A stretch of DNA of 64,000 bases, taken from Siphonodentalium dalli (Eukaryota > Mollusca > Scaphopoda > Gadilida > Siphonodentaliidae). Below the pieces are notes generated by a model, which did no database searches, was not told where the DNA came from, and saw nothing but the letters and a program-made list of their open reading frames with translations. The stretch spans positions 75,373,980 to 75,437,979 of the forward strand of contig CP136063.1 in NCBI GenBank assembly GCA_032622095.1. Reading direction: 5' to 3'. The position numbers and the translations under genes are program-made. Positions 1 through 11,402 of this stretch are shown piece by piece (position 1 is the stretch's first letter; the number at the start of each line of letters is the position of its first letter).

Positions 1-41
1 GCTACTCTGGCCCATTAGCATCAAAATTGATTAACTTATAA
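1..41. repeat. Left inverted arm flanking the 1.8-kb minisatellite
   Basis: The reverse complement of these bases recurs with few mismatches at 1806-1846 (shared core CAATTTTGATGCTAATGGGC). The element may continue left of the window. Confidence 0.75.
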
Positions 42-145
42 ACTATAATATTGTCAGGAAACCCGTTTTCATCACATTGCATATAAAACGCAATTAATGT
101 GGATAACACTCTGATATTACCTCTATCGATTAACATATCCTTGAG

Positions 146-1800
146 TTATTGTGGAAAGCGATAGTCACACAAAGGTACACCAATACAAATCATACATGAG
201 CATGCAGTCACTCCACATATACATGAACAAAACGTAAACGGCAATGTGCCACTCGCTGTATAGACATACACCTCATCCATTACCATACAGCCACAATTGG
301 GTTTACCCATACACCAACGCATGGCACTATAGCCGTGAATAACCATGCAGACACACCAGGTATACTCCTACACCTCACATGACCTGCATACATATTCACT
401 ACATACATGAACACAAAGTAACCTCTTGTATACATATTCGCCTAACCATAGGCCATACAGTCACTCCATGCATATTTATTTGCCACATGCATAGCTATAC
501 AGCCACTAAATATATACATATACACCTCACCGATGACCATACAGTCACTCCATACCTGTTCGCTACATCCATGATCATACATCACTTCTTGTATACCTAT
601 TTGCCTCACCAGTGGTCATACAGTCTCACTCCCTGTATATAAACATATTTGCGACACCCGTGGCCATATAGACACTCAAGATATACATATACACCCAACC
701 CAAAACCATAGAGTCACTCCAGATATATACACATAAACCTCACAAAAGTGGCCTTACAGCCCTTATATATATATCAATGCCTCATACCGGCCATACGGCC
801 ATGCATACACTACATACTTGCATATACACCTGACCCATGACAATTCAGCCTCTCGCTGCATACGCATCAACCACATTCGTGATCATAGTCACTCCTTGTA
901 TATCAATTCAACCCACCATTAATGTTGCCATACTGTCAATCCTTTAATACCTATGTACATATTGGCCATGCCGTGGCCATGTAGTCACTTATGATATACA
1001 TATACACCTCACCCATGACCACAGCGTCACTCCAGGTGTATATATATATATATACCTCATCAATGGCCATACAGCCCTTCTAGATATACCAATACCCCGC
1101 ACACACGGGCATTCGTACACTTCAGACTTGCATATACAGCTCAATCGTGACAATTCGGCCACTCGCTGTATACATATACACCCTCTCCATGAGCATTCAG
1201 CTATTCACTGTATGCTTGTACACACCACCAATGACAAAACAATAGGCCCTACATATAAACATATACATCCCACCCATCACCATGAGGTCACTCACTATAT
1301 ATACTAGCCGCCAATGGCCATCAAAGTGTACTCCAGGTATGCGTATATACTTCAAAAATGACCGTGCAGTCATTCCATGTACACATATACACATTGTCCA
1401 TAACCATACAACCACACCCTATGTATACATGCATACACCCATCCATTACCATACATCCAACATATGTATACATATACACCCACCCATGACAATACAGCCA
1501 CCCAATGTACATATGTACAGCCCACCCCTGACCACACAGTCACTCCATATATACATACAGGACAGTGTAGCTGCTCTCGTTATGACCATACACCACTTCA
1601 ATGACCAGACAGCCACTCACTGTAAACATGTTCATCTCACACATCACCATACAGCTACTCATTATATACCTATGCATCTCACTATGGACATCCCATCCAT
1701 GTATTCACACATTGTATAACTATTCACATCATTCATGAATACAATAACTCCATGTATACCTACTCACCTCGCATATGACCATACAGTCAACAGACATACA
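146..1800. repeat. Degenerate minisatellite, about 40-50 bp unit
   Basis: Diverged tandem copies around 'CCATACAGTCACTCCATGTATACATATACACCTCACC' (two overlapping parts of the unit: CCATACAGTCACTCC and TATACATATACACCTCACC). Roughly 35-40 copies. Open frames here arise from the repeat and are not genes. Confidence 0.85.
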
Positions 1801-1805
1801 CACTG

Positions 1806-1846
1806 TATTAAGTTGATCAATTTTGATGCTAATGGGCCAGAATAGC
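1806..1846. repeat. Right inverted arm flanking the minisatellite
   Basis: Inverted partner of 1-41. Together the arms enclose the whole minisatellite, as in a foldback element with an expanded core. Confidence 0.75.
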
Positions 1847-2059
1847 CACATAATATGATCCCTCTCAGTTCCGTATCAACGTTCTGCCCATTTCCGTCGA
1901 AAAACAAGGAAGCTTTTGGCAAAATCCATATTGCATTCCTCAAAATGAACTTGTCATGACTCGTAGGGTACCGGGACAACCAGAATAGAACATTTAGCTG
2001 ATTAAGTAGCATGTGAGTCACAATTGATTATGTATACATATACACCACATATATACACA

Positions 2060-3060
2060 TATGTATATGTATATAATAATGTTTACCAAATTTGGTTGCC
2101 ATTTTGGAAGCCATCTTGAGTAATTTTGTCTAAAACAACTCAGTGTGACACATGTAACACATATCAAAACAATAAACATTTTTGATACCAAACATAGTTC
2201 CATTTTACTTTTAAAAAATGGCTCAAACCTGAACAGCGATTTTTTGCCGATTTTGATATCAGGTTTGTGACAGAAAATTTCGAATAATTATGGTAATTTC
2301 AGTGGTTAAAATAGTAACAAATACCCAAGGTACATCAGGAATGTTAGTACTCAAGCTATATAAGACAGAATAGTCAATTGTGTGCATCACCACAACTTGT
2401 AAGCGGTTGCATGGCACGCTGGGATAATAATTACCATTTTCAATATTTTGGCGGCCATTTTGGCAGCCATTTTGAGCTAAAGTGACAATTTTGGTACCAT
2501 TGAGTTAGAATATCGATAAGATATAGAATGGATCACTTACATTGCACAGTTCTTCCCACTTCTTGATGAAATATGATTAGAATCTTGGGGATCTTTTGTG
2601 AAATGTTATACCGCGTTTTGTAAAATCGAATTTTTGAGTGATCGGAAAGGGTGTGTACCCAAACGAACAGCATATTTTATTGCTCCAATGGTCAGTTAAC
2701 ATGCTAAATACAAAATAAAGTCACAATTCTCAACCAGTTCCAAACCACAGAAACTTATCTTAAAGATATTAGTAAAAAAACGTAAAAATTCAACTTCCGG
2801 TCGCCATTTTGGCGGCCATCTTGGACGGGAAGTTCCAATTTTGGCAAATAAAGGTGGCGTTATGTCTTAGCTTCACAAAAATGTATAGATGTGCATACAT
2901 ATGACAAGATGTTGTCACTATAATTGCATCAAGCTGACTTATAGGAAAATGGCAGCCATCTTGGACGCCATCTTGAATTACAAAAAATGCTCAAAGCGGA
3001 TTTTAGCGGATTTTGGATATGTTATAGAGGAAATATTCGTCTTCAAAATGGTATACAAAC
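2060..3060. repeat. Diverged repeats rich in GCCATTTTGG / GCCATCTTGG
   Basis: Paired GCCATNTTG motifs recur near 2090, 2455, 2810 and 2955, suggesting old ~350-bp tandem copies related to the HT arrays at 5402 and 50552. Confidence 0.55.
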
Positions 3061-3109
3061 CAACTTAGTCCAAATTTTTTCTAGGTCAAACCTTTTATCG
3101 ACCAGACTA

Positions 3110-3425
3110 TTAGGTCTCAACTGCTATGGGAGACCTGGGATCAGATTGAAGTTTCCAAGTTGGTGATATTCACCCATGAGTCACCTCGATCATGCATTTT
3201 ATCTTCTGCAAATTAGGGGATATAGAAACATCCCAGAAAGGAAAAAGTAACGAAAAAAACAATGTTAATTAGAGTCTATAATTAATTCTGAGAAGATGAG
3301 ACCATGCGGGATGAGGTTCCCAGTGTGTGAATTATGTGATACTAGCCCACCATTCCGGATAGCATCCCTAAATTCACCCTCTGAGAACTTCATTCTGCAA
3401 CTATGAGACAATAAATTCAGGCTTG
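3110..3425. mobile_element. FB-2 foldback element, long form
   Basis: The long form of FB-2 (about 320-460 bp) joins two palindromic blocks by a spacer containing 'GATATAGAAAC' and 'GAGAAGATGAGGCC'. This copy is diverged. It ends ...CTCAGGCTTG-like (ATTCAGGCTTG), the CAAGCC terminus in reverse. Confidence 0.65.
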
Positions 3426-3482
3426 GGTACAGGCTGTACAGCTGTTAAAATCATACAAACTATTATTACTAAGAAATACAAT

Positions 3483-3703
3483 GTAGAGTAATGCTCTAAG
3501 TAATCGACTCCATAACCCCGGTAGAATTATGGGTAACTTTTCAGGATTTAGTCGAAATATGGCTTGTTGCCATTCATCGGAAAGCTCTCGGGGAGAGCTT
3601 TCCGATGAATGGCAACAAGCCATATTTCAGACTAAATCCTGAAAAGTTACCCATAATTCTCCTGTGGTTAATTAATGGGTCGATTACTTATGGCATTACT
3701 GTA
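3483..3703. mobile_element. FB-1 foldback MITE
   Basis: FB-1 reads TACAGTAATGCCCTAAATAA, then TTAACCACAGCAGAATTATG, then GGATTTAGTCGGAAATATGG, up to a centre GCTCTCACTGAGAGC, then the exact reverse complement. A single strand can fold into a ~100-bp hairpin. This copy is full length with a GGGGAG centre and a mutated left end. Confidence 0.85.
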
Positions 3704-3977
3704 ACATGCAAAATTAGAAGGAATGATATACAGGGTGCTTTACTCATTAAAGATGCATTATCCGAATTAACGCTCCTAAATTACTATATCTTTGGCTTCG
3801 GGGATAAAAAATATTTGATTCGAGTAAAGGAACCCACCCATAACACGTGCTAACATAAAGCTATTTTAGCACATGCTAAAATAAAGCCATGGTTTATTTT
3901 GCAGCCTTTATCTATATAGTAGAAGACAAAGGTGATGGATAAATGTACATGTATATGTACATGGTGAACTCGGACGA

Positions 3978-4098
3978 TGTAGTTTTAGGTGATATATATA
4001 TGTATATGTTTTTAGGTGATATATGTATATGTTTTTAGGTGGTATATGTATGTTTTAGGTGATATATGTATATGTTTTAGGTGATATATGTATATGCC
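3978..4098. repeat. Minisatellite, ~22-bp unit TTTTAGGTGATATATGTATA
   Basis: About five imperfect copies of TTTTAGGTGATATATGTATATG-like sequence. Confidence 0.8.
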
Positions 4099-4436
4099 AA
4101 TACAGTTGATACATGTTGATATCTATTATTTGGCAGAATTTGAATAACTTTCTATTACCCTAAAGAATGCCTTGAAGGCCTTTAAATTGGCAACCCTAAT
4201 ATTTATTATTACAGGGTGTACATAGATGCTTGAAAACCTTGACTTTTCCAGGAATAGAAATCATTGAAAACAGGGTGTTATTTGGGTAGGGTTTGTGAAA
4301 TGTACTTGAATTTTAGCTATTGTGTGGTTGTAAACTTGAATAAATGTTTATTTTACTTACACCAAAAACGTTGTATGAAAATAAAATCTATTTTACAGTT
4401 AATTCATATGTGATGTGTTAATGATAAATGTTTAGA

Positions 4437-4652
4437 ATACATAATGCCCTAAATAATTGACTCCTTAACCACAGCAGAATTATGGGTAATTTTTCAAGAC
4501 TTAGTCGGAAATATGGCTTGTTGCCATTTATCGGAAAGCTCCCAGTGAGAGCTTTCCGATGAATGCAACAAGGAATATTTCCGACTAAATCCTGAAAAAT
4601 TACCCATAATTCTGCTGTGGTTAAGGAGTCGATTATTTAGGGCATTACTGTA
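4437..4652. mobile_element. FB-1 foldback MITE, full length
   Basis: Both arms present, centre CTCCCAGTGAGAG. The left terminus is degraded (ACATAATGCCC); the right end GGGCATTACTGTA is intact. Confidence 0.88.
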
Positions 4653-4898
4653 TACGACCAATTATACAAATTGTGGTAAAAGGTTTTTTCTTTTGTTTTT
4701 TTTAATGGCATATTCATTCTGTGAAACTAACATAAATAAATACAGTTTGTGAGCGAATGTAGTTTAGTTATATAAAACCCAAACTTATTTTGAATTGGAA
4801 TTAAATCAGATTTGAAATACTTTGGAGTGATTAGGCTTTCCAGGGCCCTACTTTTTAACGCTTCCATGACTGGAGCTTCCTGAAATTTTATGAAAACC

Positions 4899-4972
4899 CT
4901 GTGCCAATGCATTCTATTATATATGCGAGTCTCCCATAGGGAGCCACGCATATATAATAGAATATATTGGAC
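4899..4972. repeat. Palindromic core related to PB-1/PB-2
   Basis: GTGCCAATGCATTC, then arms CATATATAATAGAAT around GTCTCCCATAGGGAGCC. No TTAACCCTTT ends are attached. Confidence 0.75.
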
Positions 4973-4997
4973 TAAAAATATTTACCTTGACCTTGTA

Positions 4998-5115
4998 AGC
5001 CAGTGCATTCTCATATATATGCGAGGCTCCCTATGGGAGCCTCGTATATATTAGGCAATAAACTGGCACAGGATCTTTAATGCTGCACGAGCACAGCTCC
5101 TGCCATGAAAGGGAT
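4998..5115. repeat. Palindromic core plus tail 'ATCTTTAATGCTGCACGAGC'
   Basis: Palindrome centred on GGCTCCCTATGGGAGCC, followed by CTGGCACAGG and a tail that recurs near 36536 and in reverse near 10715. It ends about 40 bp before exon a. Confidence 0.7.
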
Positions 5116-5157
5116 AATTAATACAGTGTTTATTATTATGATTGCTGTCTATTGCAG

Positions 5158-5268
5158 ATTCCTAGATACATTATTACTTTGCACGAACTTCTTGCCCATA
5201 CTCCTCATGACCATGTTGAAAGAAAGAGCTTGGAATTTGCTCAAAGTAAACTCGAGCAGCTTTCAAGG
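5158..5268 (+). CDS. RASGRF: RasGRF exon a: C-terminal part of DH (RhoGEF) domain
   Basis: Internal exon of 111 nt (37 codons), phase 0 at both ends. It is preceded by a pyrimidine-containing acceptor ending TTGCAG and followed by donor GTAAGT. The translation begins IPRYIITLHELLAHTPHDHV and ends QSKLEQLSR, which I recognise as the late helices of the DH domain of RasGRF1/2. The exchange factor combines a Rac-directed DH-PH module with a C-terminal Ras-directed CDC25 domain and acts at membranes downstream of calcium/calmodulin (family knowledge). The upstream exon, expected to end near '..FQR', is not in this window. RASGRF1 and RASGRF2 cannot be told apart; most invertebrates have one gene. 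Confidence 0.94.
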
Positions 5269-5401
5269 GTAAGTTGGATAAACGTCTTGGCTGATGGCAA
5301 GCTGGAAGACAGAGTTAAAATTGATGGATTGAATTTGAAAACTCACTATGTTGGTCTGACCACTGCCATCATGTATATTTCCGTAATTAATCTAACATTT
5401 T

Positions 5402-6330
5402 TAGCTCAACTTGACAAATTCAAGTGTGAGCTATTGCCATGGGTTGGCTTATCTGCCAGTCTGTCCACACGTCTAACCAATTTCATTTAGCACACCCTGC
5501 AGGCCACATCCCTCATCCAATCATCGCCAAAATGAATATGGATGTTCGGGGTGACCTCCAGATGGGAGCCATAATTGTTTTCTCCAAAATTCATTAAAAA
5601 AAATGGACACCAGTTTGAATCCATCGGTACACCCTGCAGCCTGGATTTATTGGAGAAATATTTTGAACATTTACAGGCATGTTGAGGATCTGAGCTCTAG
5701 TTGGGAGCAATCAAATTTGAAATTATTTTTATGAAAAACATGGCCGCTGGCAGCCATCTTGGATTTTTCTCTTTGCAAGAGTAAATCCTTTGGCACATCC
5801 CTCATCCAATCAACACCAATATTTATATAGATCTTCTGGGTGACCTCTAGATGTGAGCCGTCAATACTTTCCCATATTCGTTAAAAAACCATGGCCTTCA
5901 GTGGCCATCTTTACATGTTACATGTTCAGGCATTGTTTGCATGTTCAGGATCACTCCTAGATGGGGCTATCCAATTTGAACAATTTTCTATGAAAAATAA
6001 GGCTGCCGGCAGCGATTGGTCGGACTCAGTTATTGCCATTTTTCAACATAGAATGGGATGCATCTTTTGTCCGAGCCTGTATTCCGTCAATTTTTTTAAA
6101 CTTGGCACAGACCTCAACCAGCATGGGAACCTGAGCCATTACGATTTTTGAGTTCAGTCGGAGTAATTAAATTTTGGGGGAGTTATTGCCATTTTTTGAC
6201 ATAGAATCATACATCCTGGGATGCATCTTTGTCCGAACCTGTATTCTTAGAATTATTTTGATATTGTGCCAATTTGAGGTTATATTCAACTTTTAAGAGT
6301 TTTTTCAGCTTTGGTTATTTGAATGGAGCT
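5402..6330 (+). mobile_element. Short HT element, same family as the 50.5-kb array
   Basis: Begins with the hairpin head TTAGCTCAACTT...TGTGAGCTATTGCCATGG and a GTC-rich segment. It continues with 3-5 diverged monomers containing TTAGCACACCCTGCAGGCC, GATGGGAGCC and CATGGCCGCTGGCAGCCATC. Around 6060-6240 it passes into monomers of the ATACCCCCC subfamily (TGGCACAGAC, ATGGGAACCTG). The right limit is uncertain. Confidence 0.65.
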
Positions 6331-6494
6331 CAGTTATAAGACAATGTACAAGTATTTATTCCATATAATATATGTCTATAAAGCCTCTACTCCAAATGGG
6401 GCCACTGTATTGGGTGACTCTGTGGCCGAGCGGCCTATTATTCTGGCGTGATCTAGCCAATTTTAAAATGAATGAGATTCTCCCATCACTGACA

Positions 6495-6735
6495 CATTGG
6501 AATGGCCTATTATTCATCTGGAGGGGTGTTCAGGAAAAATGGTCAAACAACAGACAGCCGAAAATATAATGCAAGTGCACAAGAATTCATTTTCGTTGGT
6601 GGGAAATATTCAGATAATATTTTATTAGTTCAACTAACGATGGTTGTTTGTTAAACTTATTATCTAAAAATTTCTTAGGGAACTACTCATCACTCATCAA
6701 TGAGTATTTAGTGTAGAACGGGTTAATTGAGAGTT
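6495..6735. repeat. Dispersed repeat, partner of 16195-16566
   Basis: Shares GGCCTATTATTCAT, GGAGGGGTGTTCA and the stretch CATCAATGAGTATTTAGTGT with 16195-16566. It is an empty site for the FB-1 insertion there (TA single, no MITE). Confidence 0.75.
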
Positions 6736-6797
6736 TCAAACTGTGAGTCTGACTACTTTAAACTAAAATGATGAAATCAAATTGACCAAATTTGTAG

Positions 6798-6915
6798 ATT
6801 ATGCATGATGAAGTCAGCGAGACTGAAAATATCCGAAAGAATTTAGCAATTGAAAGAATGATCATCGAAGGTTGTGATATCCTGTTAGACGTCAACCAGA
6901 CATTTGTACGGCAAG
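6798..6915 (+). CDS. RASGRF: RasGRF exon b: end of DH domain and DH-PH linker
   Basis: 118 nt, starts in phase 0 and leaves one base of a split glycine codon. Acceptor TTTGTAG, donor GTGAGT. It encodes [20 protein letters not shown] followed by [20 protein letters not shown], almost identical (from memory) to the vertebrate DH-PH junction and directly continuing the SR at the end of exon a. The intron between a and b is 1529 bp and holds a short HT element. The intron after it is 32.8 kb, and a half copy of FB-1 starts about 25 bp past the donor. Confidence 0.95.
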
Positions 6916-6940
6916 GTGAGTGTTAACAATATGGAATAAA

Positions 6941-7049
6941 GTAATGCCCTAAATAATCGACTCATTAACCGCAGCAGAATTATGGGTAACTTTTCAGGAT
7001 TTAGTCGGATTAATATGGCTTGTTGCCATTCATCGGAAAGCTCTCACTT
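6941..7049 (+). mobile_element. FB-1 half copy
   Basis: Left arm only, from GTAATGCCCTAAATAATCGA to GAAAGCTCTCAC. It starts 25 bp after the exon b splice donor. Confidence 0.85.
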
Positions 7050-7079
7050 TCGACTAACCTTTGAAAGGTGCGACAGTTG

Positions 7080-7482
7080 ACGGTTATTTACGTTCATTGA
7101 CGATCGTCTGATTGGGGACGGGGTGGGGTGGGTATGGTTTTGTATGTAATCAGAACTATGCACTGATGCAATGCCTGGAAGTAACATATATATATGCATA
7201 TGCAGCACAATTTACCACATCAGAATCGCCACTTCCGTTGACAAGCTGGTGACTTCCTTTGCCTTTAACTTTAACTTCAGTGCAAGTGCACGCCTTTCGC
7301 TGCAATTTCGCGCTTTTAGCCAAAGCATGTGCTGTGCCAAAATACATAGGTGGCTCACGGTCGACTCCGCCGAGATTAGCTTTACTTTATGCAAATTTGC
7401 ACAGTCACTGCCACGTCGTGCATGGCACTGTGTGCAGTTTGTAGAAACCTCGGGCTCATCGGCAATTCTGGGCAGTATTTAA
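7080..7482. other. Locally GC-richer, non-repetitive intron patch
   Basis: Contains a G-rich run near 7114-7136, several CpGs and a perfect octamer ATGCAAAT at 7389-7396. Overlapping open frames of 60-103 codons are present on both strands with no recognisable protein. It could be regulatory or an old element; nothing decides. Confidence 0.2.
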
Positions 7483-7671
7483 TAGTAAGGGCATGTATAT
7501 AACTACATCGGGGTGAATGAGAGCATTAGTATTCCTTAATTTTTTCTATGAAATAAAACACAGAACATTGAGAGTTTATAACTGTGTTCAGAATGGATGT
7601 TAAGTAGTCTTCGTAATTTCACATTTATCACTTGTTTACCTAGATGTAATATAGAGTGCATATATGAACAA

Positions 7672-7716
7672 TTAATCGACTAACCATCAACTATAACGGT
7701 TGATTAGTCGATTCTG
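7672..7716. repeat. Short palindrome AATCGACTAACCATCAAC
   Basis: Arms AATCGACTAACCATCAAC and GGTTGATTAGTCGATT around TATAAC. Confidence 0.7.
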
Positions 7717-7896
7717 AAAAATCATAGTAATGGCAAACCTAACGTTCGGTTTATAGAAAATCTGCATTATTGATAATGTGACTTTATTGAATAATTACGA
7801 AAACCAAATACAAATATAAATAACACATGATATAAAACATATAATATAGACAAACATAACACATAAAATGAGACATATATACAACATAAATCAAGT

Positions 7897-8103
7897 TTAT
7901 GGTGTCAACTGTGTATGTGCACATGCCGACTTGACAATCATTGCTTCTGTCATCGATTTCATTTCCATGATGTTGCTGATTGTTGATTTGCCGATGCCAT
8001 ACTTAATGCTCAGCTCTTTGTAGGTCAGTTTAGGTGTAGCCTAAATATCTTTAATAATTTGCAGTTTTTGGTCTAAATTTAACTCTGTGCGCTGTTGTTT
8101 CAT
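7897..8103 (-). pseudogene. Tigger/pogo (CENP-B-like) transposase N-terminal fragment
   Basis: Reverse-strand frame of 69 codons starting MKQQRTELNLDQKLQIIKDI, then an in-frame TAG at codon 21, then ATPKLTYKELSIKYGIGKST and ISNIMEMKSM. The pattern K.Q.I....T...L..KYG.GKSTIS.I is the psq-type helix-turn-helix at the N terminus of Tigger/jerky/CENP-B transposases. The C-terminal DDE region is missing (a full protein is around 500 residues), so the copy is dead. A matching Tigger-type terminus lies upstream on the same strand at 8637. Confidence 0.82.
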
Positions 8104-8637
8104 TGTGGGATCAATTCAAACTGTCCTGGTGACCATACACCAACATCGTGTACATAGCGAATTAGTTTTATGAATATGATTGTAAAAACAGAGTCCAATT
8201 TACTCAACATAATAACTGTTGCAAAAACAACATTCTCTAATGTCAGTTCTCCAATTCTCGATCTGTGAAGTCACCATTGTTCACTCAATGTGTGAATTAA
8301 GCACATATATCTAAGCAGACACCTGCTGTTACAAATCGGTTCAAAGAATTTGCCGAACAATATTGACCGCTAATTATAATGGTGCACTTATTCTACAGTA
8401 CATGAACACTTTACCTGCTCTCTCATCTTGTCGTTTCATCCAGTCTCGTCTCGTCCGGTGTTGAGAGGTTAACAAACAGGTGATCACTCAATTAGGGACT
8501 AACAAACCTGTCCGGTGTTCGGAATAGAGAGTTTCCGGTATTTTTAGTGAGTATTGGGTGAATTCGGGACTTGACAATTCATTCGGTATGGGGAGAGATT
8601 CAGTTCATAGAGGGTCCAGTTTGGAGAGGTTTTACTG
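8104..8637 (-). mobile_element. 5' end of the Tigger-like element with terminal repeat
   Basis: Read on the minus strand, it begins at TA with CAGTAAAACCTCTCCAAACT and GGACCCTCTATGAACTGAAT, the 'CAGTAAAACC..' terminus typical of Tigger. Runs of CCGGAAACTCTCTATTCCGA follow. The 3' terminus on the other side of the pseudogene was not found. Confidence 0.75.
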
Positions 8638-8789
8638 TATTGCCGTCCAGTTAATGTGACATATGTGAGTCCCAGCGGTGAGCACAAACATGTCATGCTT
8701 ATAATTTCCTGACTATATAACACCAGGAAATATGTGGGATAGTGCAGATAAGAGGCAGTCTATACATATTCCCATATAGCGCAAACAGC

Positions 8790-9008
8790 TACAGTTATGC
8801 CATAATTAATCGACTCCTTTAACCACAGCAGAATTATGGGTAACTTTTCAGGATTTAGTCGGAAATATGGCTTATTGCCATTCATCGGAAAGCTCTCGGG
8901 GAGAGCTTTCCGATGAATGGCAACAAGCCATATTTCCGACTAAATCCTGAAAAGTTACCCATAATTCTGCTGTGGTTAAAGGAGTCGATTAATTAGGGCA
9001 TTACTGTA
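8790..9008. mobile_element. FB-1 foldback MITE, full length
   Basis: Complete, with GGGGAG centre. The left end is TACAGTTATGCCATAATTAA; the two arms otherwise match almost base for base. Confidence 0.9.
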
Positions 9009-9289
9009 TATAAGGCCACTTGGTGATGTCATGATCACGTGATATTTTCATAGGGAAAGTGTGTGTGTCTGTAGATTTGTTTTCAAACAGCTATCTATTG
9101 GTGTCTTGGCATAATATCACACTGAACCTGGGCTCTATAATATCTTCAGTTATCACCGGTGATACATAGATGTTGAAATCTGCATGCATAGCTTTGTTGT
9201 CTTTACTATTAATAAAACTCAATTTTGTTTGTCCGGGCTATAGACGACCAAACGGCTGGACCCTCCCAGCTGAAAATTTGTACTTGTAA

Positions 9290-9820
9290 ATAATGGGTAT
9301 TTTGACCTAGGGAATCTTATTAGATAGGTCCCATTGACCTCAGATGTTTTAAAAGGGCACTATTTATTAATTTAACTAAATAATTAATAAGTGCCAAAAA
9401 TGGTTGGAATCTGGTTGTTGAAATATTGATTCACATGGGTAAATTGGCACCATGGGATAGGTGCTGTTGACCTCAAATGACTTAAAGGGTTACTAATAAA
9501 CAGGAAAATTGGTCCACATGGGTCACCTGACCAGGGGAATATCATGGGGTAGGTGCCTTTGACCTCAAATGACTGAAAAGGGGATTGATAAATTATGCAT
9601 ATATGATCAATGATGAGCATTTATTATCACCTCAGAAGATATGTGGGAAAATTGGCACACAGACATAATTTTACACAGGGAGTGTCATAGGATAGATGCC
9701 TTTGACTCAGAAGAGGCACAAATAATTAATTATAAAGAGCGTTTATTATCAACTTAAAAGATAGAGGTAACTTCATCTGGAGACTATCATACAATAGGTG
9801 ATGTTTACCTCAGGTGAATA
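9290..9820. repeat. Degenerate tandem repeat, ~95-145 bp spacing
   Basis: Recurring 'GGGATAGGTGC..TTGACCTCAAATGACTTAAA'-like blocks near 9325, 9453, 9545, 9690 and 9800 (core TTGACCTCAAATGACT). About five diverged copies. Confidence 0.6.
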
Positions 9821-9875
9821 ATTTACTCATTTTTTTGTCTGAACAATACGGGGTACCCTAGCGAGTAACTGAGTA

Positions 9876-10212
9876 ATGGGGACCTCATTCTGCTTAGGCC
9901 TCATCTTTTGGGAAGTATCTCTTGTCTCAAATTAACATAGGTTTTTAGTAACTTTTTTCCTTCTAGGAAGTTTTAATATCAACTAATTTGCAGAAGATAA
10001 AATGCATAATTGAGGTGACTAATGGGTGAACATCACTAACTTCAACCGGGGAACTTCGATCTGATCCTTGGTCTCGATTAGCAGTTGAGACCTAAGCAGC
10101 AGAATGAGGTCTTTCAGATGGTGAATTTGATGATGCTAGCCTGCCATGTGAGATAGCGTCATTAAATTCACCCTCTGGGGACCTGATTACAGAAACAGTA
10201 TCTGCAGGCTTA
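9876..10212. mobile_element. FB-2 foldback element, long form
   Basis: Two GACCTCATTCTGC blocks in opposite orientation with the long spacer (GAGGTGACTAATGGGTGAAC, GGTCTCGATTAGCAGTTGAG). The right end is decayed. Confidence 0.7.
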
Positions 10213-10391
10213 GATTTCAATGATCCTTTTTATGCATATCCACCATCATGGGGAGGTATATCCACATAAAACGGGTTTCGTACTTTGATCATTGTTGGAG
10301 AGTTATTGCCCTTAGTGCAAAAATGCATTTGCAAACTTTGGATCTCTGTATCTCAATCATCGTAGGTCATATCTGAGTCTTTGATATACAA

Positions 10392-10642
10392 GACTTGAAA
10401 TAGTGTGTCTGTCATTTGCAGAATGAGGTCCCCAGAGGGTGAATTTAGTGATGCTACCCCGCATAGCGGGCTGGCATCACCAAACTCACTCTCTGGGAAC
10501 CTCATTCTGCTGAGGTGTAAGCAGAATGAGGTCCCAAGAGGGTGAATTTGGTTATGCTAGCCCGCTATGTGGGCTAGCATCACTAAATTCACCCTCTGGG
10601 GACCTCATTCTGCAAATGACAGACACACTATTTCAAGGCTTG
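10392..10642. mobile_element. FB-2 foldback element, double palindrome
   Basis: Reads ACTTGAAATAGTGTGTCTGT, CATTTGCAGAATGAGGTCCC, two nested palindromes separated by GAGGTGTAAG, and ends with the reverse complement ACACACTATTTCAAGGCTTG. Nearly perfect, so probably young. Confidence 0.9.
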
Positions 10643-10714
10643 CTTTGGTACGCTCATAGGCACCATGAAGTAAACAATATCCACATCTTAACAGATTATG
10701 CCCATTCGTTTCTC

Positions 10715-10872
10715 CTGAAGCTGCGCTGGTGCATCAATAAAGACCCTATGCCCCTGCATTCTCTTATATATGAGAGTCTCCCATAGGGAGCCTCACATAT
10801 ATAAGAGAATGCACTGGCTTACAAGGTCAAGGTAAATATTGGTAGGCCAATGCATTCTCTTATATATGCAGA
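10715..10872. repeat. PB-type palindromic core, tail plus second half core
   Basis: Palindrome centred on GTCTCCCATAGGGAGCC, then GGCTTACAAGGTCAAGGTAA (as near 4990), then a second truncated core from GGCCAATGCATTCTC. Confidence 0.75.
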
Positions 10873-10952
10873 GCTATGTGCATCCCTGTATCTCCGTCAT
10901 CTTAGTTTGTATGTGATGCTTTGGTATTTTCATGAACCCCAATGGGATGAAG

Positions 10953-11117
10953 TACAGTAATGCCCTAAGTAATCGACCCCTTAACCACAGCAGAATTATG
11001 GGTAACTTTTCAGGATTTAGTCAGAAATATGGCTTGTTGCCATTCATCGGAAAGCTCTCGGGGAGTTACTCATAATTCTGCTGTGGTTAAGTGGTCGATT
11101 ACTTAGGACATTACTAC
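10953..11117. mobile_element. FB-1 MITE with internal deletion of the right arm
   Basis: Left arm complete to GCTCTCGGGGAG; the right arm jumps to TTACTCATAATTCTGCTGTG and the ACATTACTA end. Confidence 0.87.
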
Positions 11118-11402
11118 ATCCACATGCGACTGGTTTTGTTCAGGCCAGATTAAGGCATCTTTAAATTACGCCACCTCAGAAAATGCATAAATGTTTGCAA
11201 AAAGCCACATTTATTGGGGATATTCTGTGCGGTGCACTTGTTGACAATTTTCAAGATTGGTCATTATTAAAGATACGGTAAGCTTTGGCCGTGGGTATTT
11301 CTGTTAAAATAGATACATGGGTTAATACCAACATAAACAGAAAGAATATTATATTATAGTCAAAAAACATTTCTTATCATAAATTTCGCGTAAATTGCCT
11401 GT

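Noticed and set aside
6423-6433. Perfect tRNA-like A box TGGCCGAGCGG
   Set aside because: No B box within reach and no cloverleaf; treated as chance or a very degraded fragment.
7156-7482. Overlapping open frames in the GC-richer patch
   Set aside because: Frames overlap on both strands with no conserved motif; better explained by composition.
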